Assembly (NCBI GenBank): GCA_019594195.1
Contig: JAFDTP010000008.1
Coordinates: 1-30,877 of the forward strand
Direction of reading: 5' to 3'
Length of the DNA: 30,877 nucleotides
Source: Thermoplasmata archaeon
GTDB taxonomy: Archaea; Thermoplasmatota; Thermoplasmata; Halarchaeoplasmatales; Halarchaeoplasmataceae
The position numbers and the translations under genes were made by a program. The notes beneath the pieces were generated by a model. It did not search any database. It was not told where the DNA came from and saw nothing but the letters and a program-made list of their open reading frames with translations. Numbering within the stretch: the stretch's first letter is position 1; each line of letters opens with the position of its first letter. This document shows positions 15,206 through 24,617 of this stretch, piece by piece.

Positions 15206-16600
15206 ATGACCGAGGTTATTTTGAGCAAAAGAGGAAGAACATTCATAGTCTTGCCGATAGTCATGATCGCGATATCCATATTGGTTAGAGAACCATACGT
15301 TGCTATCATGGCAGCATTCCTGTTCTCGATATTGTTTTATTCGAGATTCGAACTCTCCCAATGTGATGTCGAGATAGATGATAAGATATCGGAGGGTAAT
15401 AAGACAGTCGATGAATATTTCAAAATCGAACATGTTTTGAAGGGTGAGAAGGAATTAGATCTAGTTCTTACTAAATCTTTAGAAGATGATTTCGAAATAT
15501 CGGAGGATATCGAACAAGAAGAAAAACTTTCAAGTGGGTCGGTTTTATCTTATGATGTAAAACCTATTAGCCGGGGTTATCATAGACTGGGAAAGTTGAC
15601 AGGATGGTTATATGATCCTCTTGGAATATTTAAAAAATCTATCGATCATGATATCCAGGAAGAGATCGTAGTTCAAAGCTCGAGAGACGCTATCAAAAAA
15701 GCAAAAACATATTCCAAACGTAGTGATGTCAAAGAATTAGCCAAAAATCCCTTGGCCTTCACTACTAGAACCAATGAGTTCAAAGGTATCAGAGAATTTC
15801 AACCAGGAGATTCACTCAGAGACATTCATTGGAAATCTTCCTCGAAATTTCAGAAATTGATGACTAGAATTTACGAGAGAGTATCACCTACAGGGGTTCA
15901 TATATTCCTGGACTGCTCACCATCTATGAGGAGAAGACTACAAGGCCGCTCAACAAAACTCGATCATGCGGCTAACGTCGGCCTCCAAATCCTTAAAAAT
16001 TTCGACTTGAAAGGCCACGAAATAGGCATGACGGCCTATGACCACAAGGACATCCTATTCTATCAAGATTTAGAGTCGAGTAAGAGTAAATTCAGGACCA
16101 TCTATGAAAAAGTCAGCGGTCTTCCAGGGTCAATAGAATCAAAAAATCTATCGATAGATAGATACGAGGATTCTCTAGATATCAGAGACCTTGAAGAGAG
16201 TGAAAAAATATTTTCTAAGAAGATCAATCAGATCTCTTCTTTATCGGGTAGAGAGAATATATCAGGTGTCCTCTCATCAGTCGATCAGATCAGGGTTCAG
16301 AGTGAAGAAAAGAGATTGATCATAATGATTTCTGATCTCGAAATGCAGCCCCAGGAAACGATCAAGGGAATAAGATATCTGAAGAAGATGGGCAACAAGA
16401 TATGGGTGATAGTCCCATTCAGCCCTTGGTATGAAGTTGAAGGAAAAGATGAAGAAACTTTAGAGGCTGTTTACAGAGAATATGATAAACTGGAAAACAT
16501 ACTGGAAAGATTGAAATATTTAGATTGCGAGATCTTTGAACTCCACCCGGACAAAGAAGGTATATCGCTTCTCGAAGAATGGGGTGAAACAAAAAAATGA
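15206..16600 (+). CDS. DUF58 domain protein with degenerate vWA-like site
   Basis: DUF58 proteins accompany MoxR AAA+ ATPases and are thought to act as their metal-site adaptor or target partner. Two hydrophobic helices (residues about 12-47) anchor it, followed by a beta-rich region, then the DUF58 core: FKGIREFQPGDSLRDIHWKS at residues 192-211 and the vWA-like metal motif DCSPSM at 236-241, close to DxSxS. The C-terminal part continues the vWA fold (KRLIIMISDLEMQPQE). It lies four bases after the DUF1616 gene and overlaps the next gene by four. The MoxR gene it would normally sit beside is on the opposite strand, 500 bases away, with tails facing. The N-terminal ATG at 15206 follows GTGATGAG. 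Confidence 0.88.
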   Translation: MTEVILSKRGRTFIVLPIVMIAISILVREPYVAIMAAFLFSILFYSRFELSQCDVEIDDKISEGNKTVDEYFKIEHVLKGEKELDLVLTKSLEDDFEISEDIEQEEKLSSGSVLSYDVKPISRGYHRLGKLTGWLYDPLGIFKKSIDHDIQEEIVVQSSRDAIKKAKTYSKRSDVKELAKNPLAFTTRTNEFKGIREFQPGDSLRDIHWKSSSKFQKLMTRIYERVSPTGVHIFLDCSPSMRRRLQGRSTKLDHAANVGLQILKNFDLKGHEIGMTAYDHKDILFYQDLESSKSKFRTIYEKVSGLPGSIESKNLSIDRYEDSLDIRDLEESEKIFSKKINQISSLSGRENISGVLSSVDQIRVQSEEKRLIIMISDLEMQPQETIKGIRYLKKMGNKIWVIVPFSPWYEVEGKDEETLEAVYREYDKLENILERLKYLDCEIFELHPDKEGISLLEEWGETKK

Positions 16601-17115
16601 GAAATAAAGAATTCATAATACACCTACTAGGGGCCCTGCTCGTTATATCGACCCTCCATCACTCGACAACAATCTATTCTCTCTTCTCCATTTTACCCTT
16701 CATCTTAGTATCTATCAGCGTTAAAAGTAACGAAGACAAAATCCTTGTGCCTTCATTGATCTTGGCTACGGTGATGTCCGGTTTTTTCGTTACCGCGGGA
16801 TCGATGAACGAAATATATTCACTGCTGATCTTCTCACTGACTTTATGTATACCTCTTTTCTTCTATTGGGTGATAGCACTTGCGGATAAAAATGAGATAA
16901 ATTTCAAGGCGGCGACCATCTCTATATCATATGTTTTTATCACACTTTCAGTTTTTTACTTACTCCCAGAAATTTTAACGATATCGGAATTTATCATGTC
17001 GCCCGATAACAGAGTCCCTCAAACTTTGATGCTTTTTGGCGTCGGTATGGTCGTAGCTATCCCTTTCCACTTGTTCGTAAAATTTAGGAAAGTCTCTAAG
17101 AAAAATCACCTTTAG
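16597..17115 (+). CDS. Small integral membrane protein of the DUF58 operon
   Basis: A 172-residue protein with about five hydrophobic helices and short charged loops; I do not recognise the family. The start ATGA overlaps the DUF58 stop, so it belongs to the operon. It ends with a basic tail (KFRKVSKKNHL) that should face the cytoplasm. The last 20 bases overlap the end of the minus-strand MoxR gene, so the two transcripts converge. In comparable envelope clusters this position often holds a transglutaminase-type or DUF4129 membrane protein, but no catalytic residues are visible here. Confidence 0.65.
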   Translation: MRNKEFIIHLLGALLVISTLHHSTTIYSLFSILPFILVSISVKSNEDKILVPSLILATVMSGFFVTAGSMNEIYSLLIFSLTLCIPLFFYWVIALADKNEINFKAATISISYVFITLSVFYLLPEILTISEFIMSPDNRVPQTLMLFGVGMVVAIPFHLFVKFRKVSKKNHL

Positions 17116-18061
17116 GCGCGTTCACCTTTTCTTCTAATACATCATCTAAGATCTGAACCGAGTCTAACTCCTCGAGTTCAGCCTCTACAGATACTATCAA
17201 TCTGTGCGGTAGTACCCTTCTAGCCATATATTTCACGTCGTCTGGTATCACGTAATCCCTTCCGTTGATCAACGCGTAAGCTTTCGATGCATAGAGCAGA
17301 TGTTCTCCAGCTCTAGGAGATGCTCCGACAACCAGGTCATCGATATTCCTAGTCTCTAATACTACATCGCGTATATATTCGACAACAACATCTGACAGAT
17401 AAACATCCTGGTGTAACCCTATGATATCCAGTCCAAAATCATCTATTACTTCTTCGACTCTACCGATATCCCATCCGGAATTCTTATTTTTCAACATCTT
17501 TAGCTCTTCAGAGGGCTGAAGATAACCCATATCGCTCTTGATCATAAATCTATCAAGTTGTGCTTCTGGGAGAGGATAAACACCTTCGGTCTCTATAGGG
17601 TTCTTGGTCGCTATAACGAAAAATGGATCCGGAAGAGATAAGGTTTTACCTTCTATCGTGACTTGTTTCTCCTGCATCGCTTCTATCAGAGCACTCTGTG
17701 TTTTAGGAGGGGCCCTATTTATCTCGTCAGCCATCAATACTTGTGCGAACACAGGGCCTTTTCTCAATTCAAATTCACCGTTTTTTTGATCGTAGTAATA
17801 ATGACCAGATATATCAGCCGGCAGCATGTCCTGGGTGAACTGTATCCTTTCATGGTCAAGATCAACCGCTTTTGTGAAGACTTTGATCATAGTCGTCTTC
17901 GCTATACCTGGCACACCCTCTAGTAGTAAATGACCGCCGGTCATCAGACAAATCAAAAAATCATCTATAACCTCTTCATATCCCGTGATGACCTTGCCGA
18001 CTTCCTTTTTTACTCGTTCAAATCTATCTTCATATACATCTGATTCAAGCAATATATCCAT
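17096..18061 (-). CDS. MoxR-family AAA+ ATPase
   Basis: AAA+ chaperone-like ATPase that works with vWA/DUF58 proteins. Numbering from the ATG at 18061 (321 residues), Walker A is GVPGIAKTT at 49-57 (the MoxR form with AKT), Walker B is VLMADEINRAPPK at about 108-120, and sensor 1 is FFVIATKNPIETEG. The second half contains the AAA lid domain with GASPRAGEHLL (sensor 2 region). The frame is open to an ATG at 18091, which would overlap the upstream DUF4350 gene by 26 bases; the ATG at 18061 gives a start five residues before LESDVYED and is preferred, though the ribosome-binding site is poor in both cases. It is the last gene of a minus-strand group with DUF4350 and a DUF4129-like protein. Confidence 0.92.
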   Translation of the reverse strand: MDILLESDVYEDRFERVKKEVGKVITGYEEVIDDFLICLMTGGHLLLEGVPGIAKTTMIKVFTKAVDLDHERIQFTQDMLPADISGHYYYDQKNGEFELRKGPVFAQVLMADEINRAPPKTQSALIEAMQEKQVTIEGKTLSLPDPFFVIATKNPIETEGVYPLPEAQLDRFMIKSDMGYLQPSEELKMLKNKNSGWDIGRVEEVIDDFGLDIIGLHQDVYLSDVVVEYIRDVVLETRNIDDLVVGASPRAGEHLLYASKAYALINGRDYVIPDDVKYMARRVLPHRLIVSVEAELEELDSVQILDDVLEEKVNAPKGDFS

Positions 18062-18065
18062 CTCC

Positions 18066-19163
18066 TTAATTTTCCTCAGGCAGCCTCTCATGTATCATCT
18101 CTAATTTGTCTTTATCCCAATCAGGATGGTTATTTAACACTTTTCCGACTGGATCCTTTTCTCTTTTATCTCTATCGATCAATCGCGAGATCGACTCACT
18201 GATCTTCTTTAATGATGACCCAGTATCATTTGAGAGTGTTGAGTGTATACCGAATCCTGCTCCTATGGCCAATAAAATAGCACCGATAAAATTGTTTGGA
18301 ACATCCCCAGTATATATTATCCTGTAAAGAAAACTCATATCTCTATGACTTTCATCGAATATTATATCTGATCTTTCTTCCGAAAGATATTCTAAGATAT
18401 TTTCACTCAAAATCCGATTATCCTTCCTTTCCTGCATTGAATTGATAAAGATGCCCGGGTCAGAAACGAGTATCAGCTCTCCTTCGCCATATTCTTCAAC
18501 AGTGATCAGTGGATATTCACTGAACTCCTCATCCGCATCTTTGATACCATCACCATCTTCATCCAGCCAAGAAGCTTCAGAGCTCCTCATGAGGGTTGTC
18601 GCATTCGCATCTTTTTCAACCGCCGTAGGGGAATTCAACATCACCTGAGATACACCGTCCGTCATATCGTGTTCTGATGTGTTGTAAGCGACTCCAAACT
18701 CAGGTTTTCCTTCGAAAGATAGGTCTAGAAGTGGAGTAGAGTGGAACGAAGAATCAGTATCTAAGCCGTCAAGAAGTGTGTTTCCGCTACCGAAATCATC
18801 AGCTAAAACCATTCTGCCACCCTCTTGTAGAAAATCATCAACAAAATCTATACTTTCTCCGCTGAATTCTTGCTCAGGACCTATGATCATCAATCCTGTA
18901 TCCTGAGGTTCGATCTCATATTCATATAGATCTCTCTGGACAACTTCCGTTCTTTTACCCTCTACAAGCTCAATATTCGGTGCGAAATTACCCATCTCCC
19001 TAGTTTTCACTGCTAGGTCACTACAGCCATCCCACCCTGGATTATATATGCTGTATTCGCTATCATTCACAACGATAGGGGCCGAAACCGATAGGAAGAG
19101 GATAAGGAAGAAAATGGCTATGACCACTATATATATAGTTATCCTGTTTGTTTCAGCTTTCAT
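18066..19163 (-). CDS. DUF4350 domain membrane protein with calcium-loop motif
   Basis: Members of DUF4350 are commonly found with MoxR and DUF58 genes and resemble GATase-like ABC-transporter auxiliary domains. An N-terminal membrane anchor (residues about 9-32) is followed by an outer domain with NPGWDGCSDL, GLMIIGPEQEFS and VDDFLQEGGRMVLADDFGSG, a Rossmann-like arrangement typical of the family, and a C-terminal helix at about 290-308 (FIGAILLAIGAGFG). A DEDGDGIKDADEE segment around residue 201 is a classical calcium-binding D-x-D-G-D-G loop. The ATG at 19163 overlaps the end of the upstream gene by four bases. No catalytic triad is evident. Domain family is from memory of pattern and context. 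Confidence 0.78.
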   Translation of the reverse strand: MKAETNRITIYIVVIAIFFLILFLSVSAPIVVNDSEYSIYNPGWDGCSDLAVKTREMGNFAPNIELVEGKRTEVVQRDLYEYEIEPQDTGLMIIGPEQEFSGESIDFVDDFLQEGGRMVLADDFGSGNTLLDGLDTDSSFHSTPLLDLSFEGKPEFGVAYNTSEHDMTDGVSQVMLNSPTAVEKDANATTLMRSSEASWLDEDGDGIKDADEEFSEYPLITVEEYGEGELILVSDPGIFINSMQERKDNRILSENILEYLSEERSDIIFDESHRDMSFLYRIIYTGDVPNNFIGAILLAIGAGFGIHSTLSNDTGSSLKKISESISRLIDRDKREKDPVGKVLNNHPDWDKDKLEMIHERLPEEN

Positions 19164-21208
19164 GGCGACACCTCTCTCATCAGACTAGAAAGTGAAGAAT
19201 TGAACTCCTGGATCTCAGATCTTGTTATATCGCGCTCTGTAAAGATCTTTTTCTCGAATATATCAGTCACCAGACTCAATTCTTCACCGACCCCCTCGAT
19301 CCTTTCATGGGAGATCATCTCATCTAGGATCTCACGATGAGTTTTGCCTTTGCGTAGCTCTATGATACCCGTCTCCTGTACGAACTTCAGAAATTTGATA
19401 TAAGAATCTGTAATATCTTTTTCTCTAGTCACAGATGGGATAGAGACTTCAGAGGGGGATGTCCCGCTTCCAGGATCTAATTTACTTTTTGTGATATCTT
19501 TATCGTCACTTTTACTGCCAAATATGTAAATGGATCCAAATATGGCAATGATCAAGATCGCTATAATCCCGATAAAAAAAGGATCATTCAAGAACCCATC
19601 CTCTTCAACAACCTCGAAAGCGACCTCTTGAGAATCAACACTCCTATATTTTTCTGAACCGTCAAAAGATAAACTCAAAACGTGAGTACCGTTTTGGATA
19701 CTCTTATCATCTGAAAAGTAAAAAGTGAAAAATCCCTCATCATCTGTTTGTACCTCCCCAATATACTCACCATCCAAATAGAAACTGATGTTTTCTGATG
19801 GAATACCTTGATGATTCTCCTCACCATCCCCCGAGATATTAACCAGTCTTCCCTCCAATACGAAGTTTTCTAAATCATCATGTCTTATATTCTCGGTATG
19901 ATGTAAGATCTCTATATCCGTGGGTATACTGACTTCTATGATCACACTATCGTAAGAGGGTAAAATAGTATTGTTTTCTGCACCTTCGTATGATACGTTT
20001 ATTTGAGATCTACCCCATCTAAATATCTCTGATTCATACTCTAATTGGAAAGTACCGTTCGCGTCAGGATTCGTTTTTTCCTCGGATCCGTAGAGATCTA
20101 TCTCAGTCAGATCTACAGGGGCTTCTGTGTTGAACTCACCATTTATCGTGATCATTTCATCATGATATGCATCTTTTTCTGTCTCTAATTCTATACTTGA
20201 GGGATAGGGTATGACCTGTAAAATGAGATCATCGGAGACGATTTCACTGCCGTCGACTATAGCTGAAAACTGGATATCTGACCATAATTTTGCATCCCAA
20301 TCGACATCATAGATAAACAAATAATTATCTTCATCGATCTGATATCCTATTTCGGCCGTCACACCATCCTTCAATAGAGAAATGTCGGCACTCGTACTTA
20401 TGCCGTCACCGTCGAAGTATTCGACCTCTATTTCTAAACTTTCACCCGGATGTACACTCTCAGGACCATAAATGAAAAGAGTGGGTGGGATATCTAGTTC
20501 ATTTCCGACTCTTTGAAATTTTTCCATATATCTATCCAGCATTTCTTCGTTTTCTGATATCAATCTCTGAAAACCCGTGACATTTACATCATCTCCTCTT
20601 TTTTGCAGAAAGATCGAATTGATGTTACTGAGTCGCTCTTCCATAGCGATCAGATGATGGTGTGTATTATTGAAAGCCTGGTGGATATCTCCAGCCAGTC
20701 TTTTCTCTCCTTCGACATCCATGACCATCAAACTGGACATGTTAGATATCATATCACTGTGTCTTCTAGAATAATGGGTCAAATTTACGGATAGGTCATA
20801 GATAGGGATATAATATTCCTCTAAAAAGTCTGCACTTTCGATCTCCTTCCCCTCAATTTCTGCAAATACAGATCCGGGGCTCGACATCTCAAGTTCTATC
20901 ATCTCGGCGATCTTTGTAGAGTTGGTCAAAGCATCTCCATCATAATCAAAAGAAAGGTTTCCTATCTCATTTTCATATAGATTATAATCTACACTCAGCG
21001 CTTCTTCTAATACTGTCCTCATCTCTCCTGTAGTCCTGTTCAGACTTTCGAATAAAGTTGCATGATCCTCATCGATCTCGTCGGGATTTTCTAGAGCGCT
21101 GGATACATCACCTATCGCCGAAGTAGATACTAAAATAATCAAAATCAAAGTACAGGTCAACGCTCTCTTGGTCTTTCTCATCCTACCGGACAATTTTAAA
21201 ATACACAT
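19160..21208 (-). CDS. Secreted/anchored surface protein with Ig-like repeats and C-terminal DUF4129-like domain
   Basis: Large envelope protein. A signal-type hydrophobic segment follows RKTKRA (about residues 15-33). The outer part has a helical region (about 40-220, rich in Glu/Asn/Met) and then two or three beta-sandwich units of bacterial Ig-like type (about 235-535; DGEYIGEVQTDDEGFFTFYF and LSFDGSEKYRSVDSQEV are typical). A transmembrane helix lies at 543-564, and the cytoplasmic tail (about 600-682, with YIKFLKFVQETGI and KGKTHREI) has the features of DUF4129, the domain that ends many MoxR-associated transglutaminase proteins. No transglutaminase Cys-His-Asp is seen. AGGAG ten bases before the ATG at 21208 supports this start; M10 at 21181 is the alternative. 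Only 26 bases separate it from the glycyl radical enzyme upstream, so read-through is possible. Confidence 0.7.
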   Translation of the reverse strand: MCILKLSGRMRKTKRALTCTLILIILVSTSAIGDVSSALENPDEIDEDHATLFESLNRTTGEMRTVLEEALSVDYNLYENEIGNLSFDYDGDALTNSTKIAEMIELEMSSPGSVFAEIEGKEIESADFLEEYYIPIYDLSVNLTHYSRRHSDMISNMSSLMVMDVEGEKRLAGDIHQAFNNTHHHLIAMEERLSNINSIFLQKRGDDVNVTGFQRLISENEEMLDRYMEKFQRVGNELDIPPTLFIYGPESVHPGESLEIEVEYFDGDGISTSADISLLKDGVTAEIGYQIDEDNYLFIYDVDWDAKLWSDIQFSAIVDGSEIVSDDLILQVIPYPSSIELETEKDAYHDEMITINGEFNTEAPVDLTEIDLYGSEEKTNPDANGTFQLEYESEIFRWGRSQINVSYEGAENNTILPSYDSVIIEVSIPTDIEILHHTENIRHDDLENFVLEGRLVNISGDGEENHQGIPSENISFYLDGEYIGEVQTDDEGFFTFYFSDDKSIQNGTHVLSLSFDGSEKYRSVDSQEVAFEVVEEDGFLNDPFFIGIIAILIIAIFGSIYIFGSKSDDKDITKSKLDPGSGTSPSEVSIPSVTREKDITDSYIKFLKFVQETGIIELRKGKTHREILDEMISHERIEGVGEELSLVTDIFEKKIFTERDITRSEIQEFNSSLSSLMREVSP

Positions 21209-21234
21209 TAAAACTTTTCTCCTGAATAGTCGAT

Positions 21235-23679
21235 TTAGAATTCATCCTGTTCTGTCCTCTCGATTATCTCCTTTTGAAGACCTTCCGGAAGATTCACGAA
21301 ATAATCACTGTATCCTGCAACCCTTACCATAAGATCCCTATATCTTTCTGGATTGTGTTTCGCCCTTCTAAGGAGATCTGCACTCACCACGTTGAACTGG
21401 ACATGATGGGAATCCATATAGAAATAACTCCTGATAAGATAAGCTAGTTTTTTCCGAGTATCTTCATCCCCGACTAGATCGGGTGAGAGCTTTTGATTCA
21501 ATAAGGTACCTCCTGATCTGACATGATCCAGCTTGCTTATCGATCTGAAAACAGAACCGATGCCTTCTCTGTCTACACCTTGGACAGGTGATATGCCTTC
21601 AGATAAAGGCTTACCTGCTTTTCTACCATCAGGGGTCGCACTGCAGAGGCTGCCAAAATAAACATGCACGGTAGTGGGCAGACCGTATACTCTTCGGGAG
21701 GCTCCTCTAACCGGAGTGGGTGGATGATCCTCGACCAAGTCTAGGCAGGTTTCGAATACCTTGACTGCTATATCATCAGCATAATCCTCATCGTTACCGT
21801 ATTTAGGCGTCCTGTTCAAGCATTCTTGGCGGATCTTTTCGTCTTCTTCAAAGTTAGATTCTAACACTTCGATGAAATCCCTCATATCATATCTATTCTC
21901 ATCGAATACATTGTATTTCAAAGAAGAAAGAGAGTCTGTGATGGTACCTAAGCCAACTATCTGGATATATTGTGTATTGTACCTAGAACCTCCACTGTTG
22001 TAGTCTTGGGCTTTTTCAACGCAGTCCTCGATCCAGAGTGAAAGGAAGGGTACAGGTAACTCTTCATTGTAGATCTTTTCGATCTTGTCATTACCCTTCT
22101 CTTTGATATCTATGAAATATTTTAGTTGAGATTCAAGCGCATCGAACAGTTCTTCAAATGATTCGAATTCACTCGGATCGCCGGTTTCTAGACCTATCTT
22201 TTTTCCGGTGCTAGGATCTATGCCGTTATTCAGCGTGATCTCCAGAACCTTAGGTAGATTGAAGTACCCTGTAAGGACATAACTTTCTTTTCCAAAGGCA
22301 CCCGATTCGACACAGCCGCTGACACCACCTGTTCTCGCATCTTCTAAAGACTTGCCTTGTCTAAGCAGTATCTTTATGATCTCGTCGTGATTGAAGAAAG
22401 GAGGCTCGCCAAATCCAGGTTTCACCACCTCTAACGCTCTGTTCAAAAATCTGTTAGGCAATTTTTTACTGACCAAAACTGCAGTATTGGGCTGAAGAGT
22501 TCTCATCTCCTCTAGAGTTTCCAAAATAAGATAAGAGACTTCATTTACACTATCGGAACCGTCTTTCCAGACACCTCCTATATTTATCTTGGAAAAATCG
22601 TTATATGTATTACTTTCTTGTGAGGTCACCCCCACTTTAGGTGGAGCAGGTTGATCGTTGAATTTGAGCCAGAATGCTTGAAGTAGTTCTTTCGCTCTGT
22701 CCCTATCTAGCTCATCCTCTATCTCACTTTCGTAAAAAGGGTACAGATGCTGGTCCAATCTTCCAGGAGTGAATGAATCCCAAGGGTTTGATTCAGTAGT
22801 TATCCCAACATGTATGAACCAATAGTGTTGTAAAGCCTCCCAAAAACTTTCTGGAGGATGCTTTGGAACCTTTCTACAGATCTTCGAAATCTTCATGAGT
22901 TCTTTCTTTCTATCATGGTCGTCTTCTTTTTCTGCCATCTTCTCAAGTTTTTCAGCATATCTCTCAGCATAAGATATCATGCCTTCTGCTGCGATGCTCA
23001 TCGCTTTCAGTTCTTCTATCCTAGGTTCAACATCATCTTTACAAGATCTGAGTTCCTCGATCTCTCTCTCGATGTCATCCTTTATCTCCAGGAGGCCCTT
23101 AGAAAATATCTTTTCACCGCCAGAAGTATGTCCAGGTGCGCGCTGCTCCATGAACTCTGTGAAAACTCCAGCATCATAAGCTCTCTTCCATTCTTCCCCT
23201 ACCTCTTCAAATATCCTATCCCGTATAGTTTTACCATCCCAAAAAGGTATGATCTTTTCGCGGTAAGCCTCTTCGGTCACCTCGTCGACACCGTAAGGAT
23301 TCTTCTCCCTAGAATCAAGAACTTCGAGATCGGATCCATCATGGCAGCAAACCTCAGGATAGGTTGGAACTTCCTTTACATCTGTACCCCTGAGTCCCAC
23401 GATCAACTGCCCCTCTTCAACAGGCAGACTAACGTTCTCCATCAGATGTTTGAATGCTAGTGCTCTCTGAATAGGCGTTGATCTGTCCGACAGATCATTT
23501 CTTTGGTAAAAATCAGTCAGGAGTTCCCCTCTCTCTGAAGATATCTCGACCTTTTTCTGTACCGACTGTTCTCTCAGTCTTCTGATCCGATCGTTTATAG
23601 GAGTGACCGAGGACCTTCTATTTTTCATCTCCTCCTCTATATCTAGATGATCTTGATCTACTCCTTCCAATCTATCCAC
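21235..23679 (-). CDS. hypD: Glycyl radical enzyme, trans-4-hydroxy-L-proline dehydratase (HypD)-like
   Basis: Oxygen-sensitive radical enzyme. In the assigned family it dehydrates trans-4-hydroxy-L-proline to pyrroline-5-carboxylate. The active-site loop is GGVSGCVESGAFGKE with thiyl C456 and the base E458; the glycyl radical is G789 in RVAGYSDYF. Compared with C. difficile HypD (C434, E436, G765, from memory) the offsets of 22-24 are constant, and H184 in APGHT falls where HypD has H160. The segments KYNVFDENRYDM, TPKYGNDEDYADDI and DSHHVQFNV match HypD/PflD-like enzymes rather than pyruvate formate-lyase, which has a Cys-Cys active site. At 814 residues the length is normal with a short N-terminal extension. 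It overlaps its activase by eight bases. Substrate is inferred; other GCVE-type eliminases are possible. Confidence 0.75.
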   Translation of the reverse strand: MDRLEGVDQDHLDIEEEMKNRRSSVTPINDRIRRLREQSVQKKVEISSERGELLTDFYQRNDLSDRSTPIQRALAFKHLMENVSLPVEEGQLIVGLRGTDVKEVPTYPEVCCHDGSDLEVLDSREKNPYGVDEVTEEAYREKIIPFWDGKTIRDRIFEEVGEEWKRAYDAGVFTEFMEQRAPGHTSGGEKIFSKGLLEIKDDIEREIEELRSCKDDVEPRIEELKAMSIAAEGMISYAERYAEKLEKMAEKEDDHDRKKELMKISKICRKVPKHPPESFWEALQHYWFIHVGITTESNPWDSFTPGRLDQHLYPFYESEIEDELDRDRAKELLQAFWLKFNDQPAPPKVGVTSQESNTYNDFSKINIGGVWKDGSDSVNEVSYLILETLEEMRTLQPNTAVLVSKKLPNRFLNRALEVVKPGFGEPPFFNHDEIIKILLRQGKSLEDARTGGVSGCVESGAFGKESYVLTGYFNLPKVLEITLNNGIDPSTGKKIGLETGDPSEFESFEELFDALESQLKYFIDIKEKGNDKIEKIYNEELPVPFLSLWIEDCVEKAQDYNSGGSRYNTQYIQIVGLGTITDSLSSLKYNVFDENRYDMRDFIEVLESNFEEDEKIRQECLNRTPKYGNDEDYADDIAVKVFETCLDLVEDHPPTPVRGASRRVYGLPTTVHVYFGSLCSATPDGRKAGKPLSEGISPVQGVDREGIGSVFRSISKLDHVRSGGTLLNQKLSPDLVGDEDTRKKLAYLIRSYFYMDSHHVQFNVVSADLLRRAKHNPERYRDLMVRVAGYSDYFVNLPEGLQKEIIERTEQDEF

Positions 23680-24580
23680 CTTCTTTGACTCTATATCCTT
23701 CTTCTTCGAACATTTTCTTTATCCTTTCGAGCTTTTTTCTAGTCAATTCATCTCCTTTATCGATATTTATATGATACTCTTTACCCAGCCTATTATACTT
23801 TTCTTTAACATCATGGTAGGGAAGCAGATGTATCTCTTTTACACTTTTAAACGGTGAGAGAAAATCCAGTATCGACTCTAGATTTTTTTCAGTATCCGAT
23901 ATATCCGGTATCAAAGGGATCCTCAGTATGACTTCAGTTTTTCCTCTACTCAAAACTTTTTCTAAGTTCCTAAGTATATATCTATTAGAGGAACCAGTGT
24001 GTTCTCTATGAACATCATCATCGATCATCTTGAGGTCGAAAAGAAACAGATCGACTTGGTCCATTATCGAATCGAATTTTTTTGGTTCAACGTCACCGCA
24101 TGTATCTATAGCTATGTGGATATCCTCTTCATCGCATCTTTCGATCAATTCCTCCAAAAATCCGAACTGCAAAAAAGGTTCTCCACCGGAGAAAGTGACC
24201 CCACCACCAGAAGTGTCGTGATATATGGTAGAACTTTCGATCTCATCCATCACCTCATCAACACTGACTCTCTCACCGACTGACTTTAGAGCGTTAGTAG
24301 GACATAACTCAACACAACGACCACACACGTCACATCTTGTCCGATCTAAAGTGATGACCTCACCTTTTTTTATGGCATCCTGGGGGCATACGTCAATGCA
24401 ACTCCCGCATCCGATACATCTAGATTCATAAAAGAAAAGATCTTCATCTAAATCTACCCCCTCTGGATTATGGCACCAAGTACAATCCAATGGACAACCT
24501 TTGAAGAATACCGTAGTTCTTATGCCAGGGCCGTCATGTACCGCAAATTTTTTTATATCGAATATCTTGCCATCAGTCAT
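23672..24580 (-). CDS. Glycyl radical enzyme activating enzyme (radical SAM)
   Basis: Installs the glycyl radical on the partner enzyme by hydrogen abstraction with 5'-deoxyadenosyl radical. The radical SAM cluster motif is C29-x3-C33-x2-C36 (GCPLDCTWCHNPEG). Two ferredoxin-type clusters follow: C55-C58-C61-C65 and C83-C86-C89-C93, as in the activases of eliminase-type glycyl radical enzymes and unlike the shorter PFL activase. The GGE SAM-binding motif appears as VTFSGGEPFLQ, and KEIHLLPYHD lies near the end. The length of 302 is typical. It precedes and overlaps the glycyl radical enzyme gene, so the pair is made together. It lies 37 bases after the class V aminotransferase gene. Confidence 0.93.
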   Translation of the reverse strand: MTDGKIFDIKKFAVHDGPGIRTTVFFKGCPLDCTWCHNPEGVDLDEDLFFYESRCIGCGSCIDVCPQDAIKKGEVITLDRTRCDVCGRCVELCPTNALKSVGERVSVDEVMDEIESSTIYHDTSGGGVTFSGGEPFLQFGFLEELIERCDEEDIHIAIDTCGDVEPKKFDSIMDQVDLFLFDLKMIDDDVHREHTGSSNRYILRNLEKVLSRGKTEVILRIPLIPDISDTEKNLESILDFLSPFKSVKEIHLLPYHDVKEKYNRLGKEYHINIDKGDELTRKKLERIKKMFEEEGYRVKEGG

Positions 24581-24617
24581 CTGCTTTACCTTTTACAAAA
24601 ATACTCTGCGCATCTAT

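Noticed and set aside
22858..23460. A 200-codon open frame on the plus strand opposite the glycyl radical enzyme
   Set aside because: It has odd Phe/Ser/Leu composition, no recognisable domain, and covers the conserved N-terminal half of a clear gene.
21235..23679. Glycyl radical enzyme as pyruvate formate-lyase
   Set aside because: Pyruvate formate-lyase has two adjacent active-site cysteines; this protein has a single Cys in GCVE, and its activase has two extra ferredoxin clusters, both features of eliminase-type enzymes.
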